Source: Actinomyces oris
GTDB taxonomy: Bacteria; Actinomycetota; Actinomycetes; Actinomycetales; Actinomycetaceae
Length of the DNA: 64,000 nt
Reading direction: 5' to 3'
Assembly: GCF_006546825.1 (NCBI RefSeq)
Contig: NZ_VICC01000004.1
Span: 124,001-188,000 of the forward strand
Program-made: the position numbers and the translations under genes
Part shown: positions 9,524 through 16,201 of the stretch, piece after piece
Position numbering within the stretch: the stretch's first letter is position 1
Layout: each line of letters opens with the position of its first letter
Notes under the pieces: generated by a model
The model's input: the letters and a program-made list of their open reading frames with translations, nothing else
What the model was told of the DNA's origin: nothing
Database searches by the model: none

Positions 9524-10284
9524 TTACTCGAGCGCCCAGGGGGTCAGGACGGCGATGACGCCGTTCGCGGCCGCCAGCGTCTGGGAGGTACGCATCTCCT
9601 CGACGACGGCGGTCACGATGGGTACGGGCCGGGGGTAGGTCTCCTTGCCTCCGGCTGTGGCGATGAGGATGTCGGCGATGTCCTGGAGTATGCGGACCTC
9701 TGGGGTCTGACCGACCAGAGAGGTGCTCTCCTCCCCGACGTCGTCGTCCTCGTCCTCCTGGGCGAGGATCGTCTCGGCCATCAGCCCGGCCCGGTCGGTG
9801 TCGTTGAGGATGGCTGAGATGGTGCGCGAGTGGCTGGGCAGTCCGTCGATGAGGTCGAGCAGGAAGGTCCAGCGCCGCGCGCGGAACAGGGCGGGCATGT
9901 CCCAGCCCTGTTCCGCGAGGTCCTGGGTGATGGGCCTCCGGTACCGGGTCAGGCGGTCGCGGAGGCGCTGCCTTCCCCCTCGTCGCCCAGGAACGACGCG
10001 TAGTGCTTCCTGACCTGTGCGAGCAGGACTCGGGTCTTGCGGACGCTGAGGCTCTTGATGACGAGCTCGGCGTCCTCCTCGCTGAGCCACCGGTTCAGGG
10101 TCGCCTTGATCGACGTGGTCCCCTCAAGGTCGGCCATGAGGCTCTCGCTCTCCTCGATGCTCAGTGCGAAGGGGTCGGGGAAGGTGACGATCTTGGACTT
10201 GAGCCCGAGGGTGAAGGGTTCCGGGTCGGCGGCGCCGTCGATCTTCTCCAGGGCGGACAGGGTCAGGGTCGGCTTCGTGGTCAT
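9524..10284 (-). CDS. Tail assembly chaperone, -1 frameshift fusion product (gpGT-like)
   Basis: Long tail-assembly chaperone made by a -1 ribosomal frameshift out of the 111-residue upstream frame. The downstream frame has no credible start of its own but codes for 150 convincing residues (ITQDLAEQGWDMPALFRARRWTFLLDLIDGL to the end), giving a fusion of about 253 residues. The slip is most likely on the five-G run at 9975-9979, where GGG re-pairs with GGG. Siphophages need both short and long forms in a fixed ratio to chaperone the tape measure, and the location between the major tail gene and the tape measure is exact. The slip codon itself is inferred. Confidence 0.8.
9949..10284 (-). CDS. 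Tail assembly chaperone, short form (gpG-like)
   Basis: 111 residues. N-terminal partner of the chaperone pair. Acidic and helical, with the PFTLGLKSKIVTFPDPFALSIEE signature seen in actinophage tail assembly chaperones. CAAGGGAGA precedes the ATG. Translation that does not slip ends at a TGA 27 bases after the G5 run. See the fusion entry for the long form. Confidence 0.8.
   Translation of the reverse strand: MTTKPTLTLSALEKIDGAADPEPFTLGLKSKIVTFPDPFALSIEESESLMADLEGTTSIKATLNRWLSEEDAELVIKSLSVRKTRVLLAQVRKHYASFLGDEGEGSASATA
9975..9979 (-). promoter_or_regulatory. Probable -1 frameshift slip site (G5 run)
   Basis: In the upstream frame the codons read GAG GGG GAA. A one-base backward slip places GGG on GGG and continues GGA AGG into the downstream frame. 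This is not the classic X-XXY-YYZ heptamer because the A-site codon does not re-pair perfectly. It is the only homopolymeric run in the overlap of the two frames. Confidence 0.6.
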
Positions 10285-10311
10285 GGGTGATCTCCCTTGT
10301 GTGGTTGGTGG

Positions 10312-10530
10312 TCAGGACAGCTTGGTGAGGGCGTTGGTCAAAGCTGCCGGCACGGGCGGTGCGGGCGGAGTGGGTTTGGGGCCCGATCCGGCCTCGTCAT
10401 CGGTGTCGTCGGAGACCTGCTCCCATCCCGAGGCGCGCAGGGTGGTGATCTCGGCGGGGTCGTCGGTGACGCGCTCGAGGGTGAGGTCCTCACCGTTGTC
10501 GGTCGTGATGGTCTTGGTCAGTGCGGGCAC
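10312..10530 (-). CDS. Small late protein between tail tube and chaperone genes
   Basis: 72 residues from a GTG preceded by AAGGAGG. The first 40 residues (MPALTKTITTDNGEDLTLERVTDDPAEITTLRASGWEQV, written in parts here: MPALTKTITTDNGEDLTLER then VTDDPAEITTLRASGWEQV) resemble the small beta/helix proteins often found at this place in actinophage tail modules; the rest is Pro/Ala-rich. Function unknown; a structural or decoration role is possible. Confidence 0.6.
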   Translation of the reverse strand: MPALTKTITTDNGEDLTLERVTDDPAEITTLRASGWEQVSDDTDDEAGSGPKPTPPAPPVPAALTNALTKLS

Positions 10531-10571
10531 GGGTTCCTCCTTGCGTGCGGGATCTCCCGTGTGGGGTGGTG

Positions 10572-10613
10572 GTCGAGCCGGCGGCCGGGGAGATCAGCGG
10601 CCGCCGGCTCGAC
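10572..10613 (-). terminator. 16-bp perfect hairpin after the major tail gene
   Basis: GTCGAGCCGGCGGCCG pairs perfectly with CGGCCGCCGGCTCGAC across a 10-base loop, between the major tail protein stop and the next start. There is no T-tract downstream, so it may slow or partly stop transcription, or protect the 3' end of the tail-tube message, rather than act as a full terminator. Confidence 0.5.
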
Positions 10614-10633
10614 GATGAGGCGAGAGGCCGGGC

Positions 10634-11302
10634 TCAGGCGGCCTTCTCGAAGCCGATGGCGTCCAGGTGCTTGATCGCACCAGTACCGCCCAGGTAGTGG
10701 CGGCAGGGCGTGCCCAGGACCTCGTCGGAGAACACGGAGAGCTCCAGGTCGAACTGGACCGGGTCGGACGACTTCCACGCCTCCTCAGGGATCGTGCCGA
10801 GCTTGACGCGGGGGAAGCCCCGGCCGACAAGCCACTCGTCGTCGGCAGGGCCGTCGGACATGATGGCGAGCAGCCGGAACTCCTCGAGCAGGGGCAACGG
10901 GGCCTCGTCGAAGACGATCTCGCCGGTGTCCTTGTTGGCCTTGACCTGGGAGAGGTCGACGCCGTAGACGAGCTGCTGCAGGTGCTTGCGGTAGGGCTCG
11001 AGCACACTGAACTTGACGGTCTTGGGCGCCTTGACCAGGTCGGTGCGCACGGACTCGACGTAGCCGAGCGCCTCGACCTCCTCGACGCTGGCGTCGGCGG
11101 AGAACGCCATGCCGTCCTTGGTCAGCAGGCCGACCGGCAGCCAGCCGGCAGGCAGCTCCTTGAGCTGGCCACCGGCGTCGGTCAGGGCATCGGGCAGATC
11201 GACGGTGGTAGGAGCCAGGAACGCGACGGCGTTCAGACCCTTGCGGACGTTGCCACGCCGGTTGTGCTTCTTCTTCAGCGCGGCGATGGTGGTGGTTGCC
11301 AT
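10634..11302 (-). CDS. Major tail protein (tail tube)
   Basis: 222 residues. Forms the stacked rings of the tail tube. Supported by position (after the tail-terminator-like connector, before the chaperone pair and tape measure), by size, and by a beta-rich sequence with LTKDGMAFSADASVEEVEALGYVE and TVKFSVLEP segments typical of actinophage tube proteins. The ATG at 11302 has AAAGGAA about 8 bases upstream; a longer open frame upstream would run into the previous gene. A strong hairpin follows the stop, which may raise the level of this abundant protein relative to the genes after it. Confidence 0.8.
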   Translation of the reverse strand: MATTTIAALKKKHNRRGNVRKGLNAVAFLAPTTVDLPDALTDAGGQLKELPAGWLPVGLLTKDGMAFSADASVEEVEALGYVESVRTDLVKAPKTVKFSVLEPYRKHLQQLVYGVDLSQVKANKDTGEIVFDEAPLPLLEEFRLLAIMSDGPADDEWLVGRGFPRVKLGTIPEEAWKSSDPVQFDLELSVFSDEVLGTPCRHYLGGTGAIKHLDAIGFEKAA

Positions 11303-11327
11303 GAGGCGAGTTCCTTTCGGAGCGGGG

Positions 11328-11723
11328 TCAGGTGAGCGGACGGTGAGTGACGGACAGGACCATCGAGACGACCTCAACCGCCTCGAAGTAAGGGCGCACC
11401 CCCAGGCAGCTCGTCACCTCCACGGAGTCCACGAAGCCCTCACTGGTCACCACCGGCGACTCACCCAGGGCGGACAGCAGACGCTCCGCGAGCGCGGTGG
11501 CGCCGTCCTGGTGGGGGCCGGTGGGGGTGGTGGCGTAGATGTCGATGCCGATGGTGTCGGTGCGGTCGACGTCGTCGGTGGGGCCTGTGTTGAGGAGGTG
11601 GACGTGGGCCAGGGGCATGGGGCCGGTGGTGAAGGTGGCGTCCAGGATCCTGGTGGTGGGGGCTGCGGTGGCCTGGGTGGTGGCGGCTCGTAGGACGGCG
11701 ACGGGGTCGGTGAAGGTGGTCAT
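11328..11723 (-). CDS. Tail terminator-like connector protein
   Basis: 131 residues. ATG overlaps the upstream stop by 4 bases. The fold signals (VAVLRAATTQATAAPTTRILDATF, IDIYATTPTGPHQDGATALAERLLSALGE) match the alpha/beta tail-terminator proteins that cap the tail tube, and the gene is in the right place, directly before the major tail protein. No enzymatic motif. Confidence 0.65.
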   Translation of the reverse strand: MTTFTDPVAVLRAATTQATAAPTTRILDATFTTGPMPLAHVHLLNTGPTDDVDRTDTIGIDIYATTPTGPHQDGATALAERLLSALGESPVVTSEGFVDSVEVTSCLGVRPYFEAVEVVSMVLSVTHRPLT

Positions 11724-12073
11724 GTGCGTCTCCTGCCTCGGGCGGACTGGGCGGCGGCGAGGAGGCCGAGCGTGTGGGCGCCGGGTACGGGAGTACCGGC
11801 CTGGGTGGCGTGGCCGAACTCGGTGGCGGCGGCGTGGGGGACGTCGGCGATGACGCGGCCGGAGGCGCGGCGGCTGGTGCCGCCTCTGGTCTTGATGGTG
11901 GCGGTGGTGGACTCGGTGTGGAAGGAGGCGGCCAGGGCGCCTGAGGCTCTGGGGGCGCGGCGGGCGGCCTCGGCTGCGACGTCTTGGCCGGCGGCGAGCA
12001 TGGCTGCCTGCATCGGTCCGGAGACCAGGAGGGCGGCGATACCGGCGCTGTTGGGTTTGAAGCTCGTGGACAC
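11720..12073 (-). CDS. HK97 gp10-like head-tail joining protein
   Basis: 117 residues from a GTG with AGGAGATG 6 bases upstream. Contains QDVAAEAARRAPRASGALAASF and a VPHAAATEFGHA motif, the equivalent of the YAxYVEFGT motif of HK97 gp10-type neck proteins. Ends in a basic tail. Placed between the head-closure-like and tail-terminator-like genes. Confidence 0.68.
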   Translation of the reverse strand: MSTSFKPNSAGIAALLVSGPMQAAMLAAGQDVAAEAARRAPRASGALAASFHTESTTATIKTRGGTSRRASGRVIADVPHAAATEFGHATQAGTPVPGAHTLGLLAAAQSARGRRRT

Positions 12074-12076
12074 GGC

Positions 12077-12421
12077 TCATCTCCTTGCGAGGGGGACGGC
12101 CAGACCCAGGGGGTATGGGGCCGGAGTCGCCTCGACCGTCCATCTGCCCGCGAGCGCGTGGGTGGTGGGGACGGTGACGGTGTCGCGTTGGCGGATCCGT
12201 GCGTCTGGTGGGGTGTAGAGGGTGGCTGTGTCGTCGGGGGCCTCTACGGTGGCCCGGGAGGTCACGCCGGTGGCGTCGGAGCTGCCGGGGGCCAGGAGGC
12301 AGCCTTCGATGGTGACCGGGTCGCCCGTGGTGGTCAGGTAGCCGTCGGCGTTGCGGTGGGTGGGGCCAGTGACCTGGACGTCGACGACCCAGCTGCGGGG
12401 GAAGGTGTCGATGATGCTCAT
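12077..12421 (-). CDS. Head closure-like connector protein
   Basis: 114 residues, ATG overlapping the upstream stop by 4 bases. Mostly beta strands with VEAPDDTATLYTPPDARIRQRDTV followed by LAGRWTVEATP, the pattern of SPP1 gp16-type head-closure proteins (a small barrel with a conserved 'I/V-x-x-D-x-V' strand). The assignment rests on pattern and position in the connector cluster. Confidence 0.62.
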   Translation of the reverse strand: MSIIDTFPRSWVVDVQVTGPTHRNADGYLTTTGDPVTIEGCLLAPGSSDATGVTSRATVEAPDDTATLYTPPDARIRQRDTVTVPTTHALAGRWTVEATPAPYPLGLAVPLARR

Positions 12422-12987
12422 CGTGTGCCTGCCACCCAGACGTTGCCGTTTCGGCGGGGGCGGTACTGGCGGGCCAGGGCGATGTCGTCGGGTGAGAGCA
12501 TCGCCTGGCCGCCGATGGTCCAGGATGCGAAGGTCGCGGACTGGGAGAAGGGGCCGGTGGTTGTGCTGGCCTGGGTGGCGCCGGCGGCGGCCTTGGGGTC
12601 GATCTTAAGGATCCGGGCGACGGAGTCGGCGATCTGGGCGGCGACGACGTCGGGGACCTCGGTGTAGCCGGCCTGGTAGGTCATGGTGACGAACCGGTCA
12701 GAGGGGAGGTCGACGTCGACGTATCCGTGGCGGAGGGTGAACGGTACGGGCTGGGCGTCGTCGTCGACGACGGAGGTGACGGCGATGAGGGGGAGTCGTT
12801 GGGGGCGGGCGTGACGCCCGTTGACCTTGACCCGGTGGGTGTAGGTGACCGGGGTGAAGGTGGTTCGGGCCTCCTGGCAGAACTTGGCCGACAGGATGGT
12901 CAGCAGGTGCTCAGCGCGCTTGCTCTCCTCGTCGGTCAGGTCCCGTCCGAGTGCCTGGGCCACGGCTTCCTTGGTCGCGAACTTCAC
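12418..12987 (-). CDS. Head-tail connector (gp15/gp6-like)
   Basis: 189 residues from a GTG with a GGGGAAACC leader. An all-helical N-terminus (FATKEAVAQALGRDLTDEE, AEHLLTILSAKFCQEAR) is followed by strands and a VTMTYQAGYTEVPDVVAAQIADSVARIL segment. The 'TYxAGYxxVPxDV' signature is characteristic of head-tail adaptor proteins that dock on the portal. First of the four connector genes, as in HK97-type phages. Confidence 0.75.
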   Translation of the reverse strand: MKFATKEAVAQALGRDLTDEESKRAEHLLTILSAKFCQEARTTFTPVTYTHRVKVNGRHARPQRLPLIAVTSVVDDDAQPVPFTLRHGYVDVDLPSDRFVTMTYQAGYTEVPDVVAAQIADSVARILKIDPKAAAGATQASTTTGPFSQSATFASWTIGGQAMLSPDDIALARQYRPRRNGNVWVAGTR

Positions 12988-13019
12988 GGTTTCCCCGCCC
13001 CCTCTCCGTCGTCTCCTCG

Positions 13020-13229
13020 TTAGGTTGTCTTGCCGCCCTTGGGCGGCTTCTGCGGGGCTGGGTCGGTGCCGGCGTCCGGGTCGTTGTCCGGGGTCTCGTC
13101 GTTGCTGGCCGGGGTGGTGGGCAGTGTCTGCTCGTCGGGGACCTGCTCGACGTAGCCGGCGGCGATGAGGCCGGTGGCGACGGTGTCGACGACGTCGAAG
13201 ATCAGCCCGTTGTCTCCTTTGACTCGCAT
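13020..13229 (-). CDS. Small protein after the capsid gene
   Basis: 69 residues. The start at 13229 is one base past the capsid stop; a longer frame would overlap the capsid gene. A short folded N-terminus (MRVKGDNGLIFDVVDTVATG) precedes a disordered Pro/Asp/Thr/Lys tail. Small proteins with this N-terminus commonly follow the major capsid gene in actinophages; role unknown. Confidence 0.65.
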   Translation of the reverse strand: MRVKGDNGLIFDVVDTVATGLIAAGYVEQVPDEQTLPTTPASNDETPDNDPDAGTDPAPQKPPKGGKTT

Positions 13230-13230
13230 G

Positions 13231-14082
13231 TCACGCCGCCTTGAAGACCTGGACGGCGGTGGGGCGCGTGATCTTGCCGCCGTAGACATGCAAGCCGCGG
13301 ACGCGGTCGGCGAACTTGTTCTCCGCCCGCATGGACTCGGTCTTGTTGACCTGAGAGATGAAGGCCAACGCCGGCGTGTAGATGCCGGCCGCGGTGGGCT
13401 TGGAGTCGTCGACCCAGGGGGAGACGACCACGTCGAAGCCGAGGAGACGGCCGATGACCGCCTCGCGCAGGCCCTCGGTGGTGTTGGACTTGTCGAAGGC
13501 GGTGAGCTTCGAGCCGTCGGAGAGGAGGAACTCCTCGAAGGCGGCGTTGACCAGCAGGGTCCGGTTGGCCTGGGGGACCTTGGCCGATGTCAGCCGGCGG
13601 CGCAGGCCACGGACGACGTCGTAGGCCGTCTCCCAGTTGGTCGGCGCGGTCAGGCCGGTGGCGGCGGTGCCGCTGGTCAGGGTCATGGTCGTCAGGAAGG
13701 TCTCGGCGTCCTCGACCAGGCCGGCGGCCGCGGACTCGGAGTACTTGTCCATGACCGGCTGGTTGGCCTGGGCGGCGTCGATGTCGTCGACGATGAAGTC
13801 GAAGGACTTCTCCTGGTCGACCTTGATCTCGATGCCGGTGTCGGAGACCTCGTCCGGCGCGGTGGTGCGCGGCAGGGTGCCGCCTCCACCGGGCTTGGTG
13901 ACCACACCCGTCTTGTAGTCCTTGACCTGGATGTCGACGATGCCGGGGATGTGGACGGTGTTTCCGGCCTTGAGGTCGCCCTCGTAGTCGCGGTTGGCCA
14001 GGCCGGTCAGGACCGCCTTGTTGCGGAAGTTCTCGAGGATGGAGGCCGCCCATACCTCGGGGATGAAGTGGCTGGTGGACAC
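13231..14082 (-). CDS. Major capsid protein
   Basis: 283 residues from a GTG with AAGGAG 6 bases upstream. Capsid shell subunit with the HK97/P22-coat style layout: HFIPEVWAASILENFRNKAVLTGL at the N-arm (written in part: HFIPEVWAASILENFRNK), a DYEGDLKAGNTVHIPGI strand region, the FDFIVDDIDAAQANQPVMDKY spine-helix region and a final GLHVYGGKITRPTAVQVFKAA P-domain strand. It directly follows a scaffold gene, as expected. Confidence 0.93.
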   Translation of the reverse strand: MSTSHFIPEVWAASILENFRNKAVLTGLANRDYEGDLKAGNTVHIPGIVDIQVKDYKTGVVTKPGGGGTLPRTTAPDEVSDTGIEIKVDQEKSFDFIVDDIDAAQANQPVMDKYSESAAAGLVEDAETFLTTMTLTSGTAATGLTAPTNWETAYDVVRGLRRRLTSAKVPQANRTLLVNAAFEEFLLSDGSKLTAFDKSNTTEGLREAVIGRLLGFDVVVSPWVDDSKPTAAGIYTPALAFISQVNKTESMRAENKFADRVRGLHVYGGKITRPTAVQVFKAA

Positions 14083-14108
14083 TGTGGCTCCTTTTCGGGA
14101 AGGGGGCG

Positions 14109-14708
14109 TCAGGAGACGCCCATGATCTGGTTGAGCTGCCCGTCGCGACGGGCCTTGTTGATCTGCTCCGGCGTCATCGCCTTGAGGTCCTCGCGCGTCA
14201 GCTGACGGGGCCCGGCGACGTTGTCCCCGCGCTGGCCGGCGTCCGCCGAGGAGGTGGAGGCCGGCGGGGTGACGGGGCCGCGCCAGGCGAGCAGACGGTC
14301 AGCGGAGGCGGTGATCTCCTCCTGCGTGGTGCCGGTGAGCAGATCCACGTCAACGCCCTTGGAGGCGGCGATACGGGCCTTGAGGGAAGCGGTCTCAGCG
14401 GCGGCGGCACGCTTCTCCGCGGCTTCCTTGGCCTCCAGGAGCTTCTGCATCTCGCTCTTGGACTGCTCCTCGATCGCGTCGAACTGCTTGGCTTTGTCCG
14501 CGTTGGCCTTCGCCCGCTCTTCGTTCTGCCGGGACAGGGCCTTCCACTTCTCCGCCTCGGCCTTCCAATCGACCGTTGCGGTCTCCTGGGGCGCCTGAGC
14601 GGAGGGGCTGGTGCCGGTGGGGCTGCTGGCGCTCTGTCTTGTGGGCTCCACAGTGGTGGCGCCATTAGCGGTCTGACCAGCGGACGGCGTGGGGGTGTTG
14701 ACGTGCAT
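14109..14708 (-). CDS. Capsid scaffold protein
   Basis: 199 residues. A disordered Ser/Thr/Pro N-terminus is followed by a long charged coiled coil (about 48-120: DWKAEAEKWKALSRQNEERA, then KSEMQKLLEAKEAAEKRAAA) and a C-terminal helical segment (REDLKAMTPEQINKARRDG) that is a common capsid-binding end in actinophage scaffolds. AAGGAACC lies just before the ATG, partly next to a small CCCG-AAA-CGGG hairpin. The gene follows a noncoding structured gap, unlike the rest of the tightly packed late operon. Confidence 0.88.
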   Translation of the reverse strand: MHVNTPTPSAGQTANGATTVEPTRQSASSPTGTSPSAQAPQETATVDWKAEAEKWKALSRQNEERAKANADKAKQFDAIEEQSKSEMQKLLEAKEAAEKRAAAAETASLKARIAASKGVDVDLLTGTTQEEITASADRLLAWRGPVTPPASTSSADAGQRGDNVAGPRQLTREDLKAMTPEQINKARRDGQLNQIMGVS

Positions 14709-14739
14709 GGTGGTTCCTTCCCGTTTCGGGCATGACAAA

Positions 14740-14764
14740 GGCCCCTGCCGTTTCGGTAGGGGCC
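14740..14764 (-). terminator. Hairpin with short T-tract upstream of the scaffold gene
   Basis: GGCCCCTACCG-AAA-CGGCAGGGGCC on the minus strand forms an 11-bp stem with one G-T pair and a 3-base loop, followed by TTTGTC. It looks like a terminator or attenuator between the packaging/portal genes and the capsid genes. Confidence 0.6.
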
Positions 14765-14920
14765 GGTGGTGGGCGCCCGCGAGCGCGGGCAAGCTTGTGG
14801 GCCGAGATGGGTCTCAGCGGATGGAGGCGGCGTTGCCTCGGGGCAGCGATGAAGGCGACTGGGAGACCCGCAGTGCTTTCGCACCCTGGTGGGACGCCTG
14901 TCGCCTTCACCAACAGAGTA
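14765..14920 (-). ncRNA. Candidate structured RNA between the MuF-toxin and scaffold genes
   Basis: About 156 bases without a convincing gene, in an operon where most neighbours overlap or nearly touch. On the minus strand GAAGGCGAC (14908-14900) pairs perfectly with GTCGCCTTC (14859-14851) around a 40-base interior that itself holds a GTGC-GAAA-GCAC tetraloop hairpin. A further 6-bp hairpin (GCCCGC/GCGGGC, 14775-14790) precedes the terminator-like stem. An 81-codon frame is open from a GTG but lacks good coding signals. Could be a regulatory leader, an attenuator, or an RNA antitoxin for the preceding toxin; all three are inference. Confidence 0.4.
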
Positions 14921-16180
14921 TCACCGGTGCTCGAAGGCTGCCACCGTGCCGTCGTGGCTGATGACGATGACGCGGGTGATTCGTGTCTGCCCGCGAAAAC
15001 GGCGCTCGATCTGCTCGATCGCGACCTCATCGGAGAGGCCGCAGCGGCGCAGGTCGATGACGAGGCGGGACGCCTGCTTGCGTGCCTTCTTGAACTGGTC
15101 GGAGATCGTGTTCTTCTCTGAGGCGCCCCTGGGTGCCTTGAACTCCCAGATCTCGCCGTCTATCTCGACGTCGGGGTTCTTGACCCCGGGGGTGTTGTCG
15201 ACCATGCGGAATCGAACTGTGTGGCCGAGGTCGGCCAGGGCCTGGGCAGTGCGTACCTCGTGGTCCTGGAGGATCGTTCCTTCCGGGACGTCGACCTTCC
15301 CGCTGCCTCCGGGGCGAAGCCACCTGGGTTCCCCGGCGCTGTGGGGACTGGCGTGCGCGCCCGTCGTCGACGCCTTCGGTGCCAAGGCCCTGCGGCGGTC
15401 CTGTCTCGTCTCCTTGAAGGAGATGACCGGCCCGTACTCGCCGTGCTCGGTGGTCAGGATGATGTCCTTGTACTCCGGCAGGCGGCCACCCCGGTCGGAG
15501 GCTCCGGTGCGGGCCTCGACAGCCTTGTGGGCGGCCTCCAGGGTCTCCTCGTCGATGACCTGTTCCACAGCCATGCCCGCGGGCAGGGGACCGACGTTGC
15601 AGTCGCATCCCGGATGGATGGGTAGCAGGTTCTCGACGTGGTAGCGCTGAGTGGAGGCGATGACGCACAGGGCGCAGTTCTCGCGGCCGGTCAGGATGCG
15701 CCGGTAGTACCGGCCGCCGGTGGCTCGCATCGTGTCGCGGGACTGGACGCGCTTGGCGTTCTGAAGGTCCCCTCCGATGAGCTGCGTCAGCCGCAGCCCG
15801 CCGGCTGAGACGGCCTGGTCGAGCGTCTTGCCCCTGGACAGTGCCGTCCACGTGGTCATGCCCGGACGCTGGTAGACCGTCAGCGGGTCCACGCCGCGCA
15901 TCCCGGTGACCGCCTCCCGGTCGATGGCGGGGACGGTGACCGTGAGCCCGAGCTCGCTGGCACAGCCAATGAGGTAGGCACGGGTCAGCTCGGCGGTCTG
16001 GAGCTGGCCGGCGAGGACCCTGGGGGCCAAGGCCTGCGCCATGGCCTCGACGGCCTCGTCCCGGTAGTCGGGCATGGACGCCCACATCTGGGAGGCGAAG
16101 GCTGTCAGATCCTGACGGATCTCGTGGACCGCGGCGTCGTAGGCGCGTGCCAGAGCGTCGAGGCGGTCCAGGTCAGCCAT
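14921..16180 (-). CDS. MuF-type minor capsid protein fused to a CdiA-like nuclease toxin
   Basis: 419 residues. The N-terminal two-thirds is a MuF head protein that sits on the portal, with the family's metal-binding signature C169-x2-C172, then H189-x2-C192-x-C194 (LPIHPGCDCNVGPLP). After a linker (265-295) a separate domain (296-419) carries NPDVEIDGEIWEFKAPRG: Asp337, Glu346 and Lys348 form a PD-(D/E)xK-type nuclease site like the C-terminal toxins of contact-dependent inhibition proteins. Helices KKARKQASRLVIDLRR and a final TRVIVISHDG strand fit that fold. MuF polymorphic toxins are known in temperate phages of Firmicutes and others. No immunity gene is recognisable on either side. The start overlaps nothing and follows the portal by 21 bases. 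Confidence 0.82.
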   Translation of the reverse strand: MADLDRLDALARAYDAAVHEIRQDLTAFASQMWASMPDYRDEAVEAMAQALAPRVLAGQLQTAELTRAYLIGCASELGLTVTVPAIDREAVTGMRGVDPLTVYQRPGMTTWTALSRGKTLDQAVSAGGLRLTQLIGGDLQNAKRVQSRDTMRATGGRYYRRILTGRENCALCVIASTQRYHVENLLPIHPGCDCNVGPLPAGMAVEQVIDEETLEAAHKAVEARTGASDRGGRLPEYKDIILTTEHGEYGPVISFKETRQDRRRALAPKASTTGAHASPHSAGEPRWLRPGGSGKVDVPEGTILQDHEVRTAQALADLGHTVRFRMVDNTPGVKNPDVEIDGEIWEFKAPRGASEKNTISDQFKKARKQASRLVIDLRRCGLSDEVAIEQIERRFRGQTRITRVIVISHDGTVAAFEHR

Positions 16181-16201
16181 GCCCGCCCCCTATGTCGTCG
16201 C

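Noticed and set aside
14665-14906. 81-codon frame from a GTG through the structured gap
   Set aside because: No RBS, Arg/Pro-rich composition like other shadow frames, and it runs into the scaffold gene; could still be an immunity protein but I cannot support it.
14765-14920. Packaging RNA of the phi29 type
   Set aside because: Phi29-like pRNA goes with a different packaging motor; this phage has a standard TerS/TerL/HNH set.
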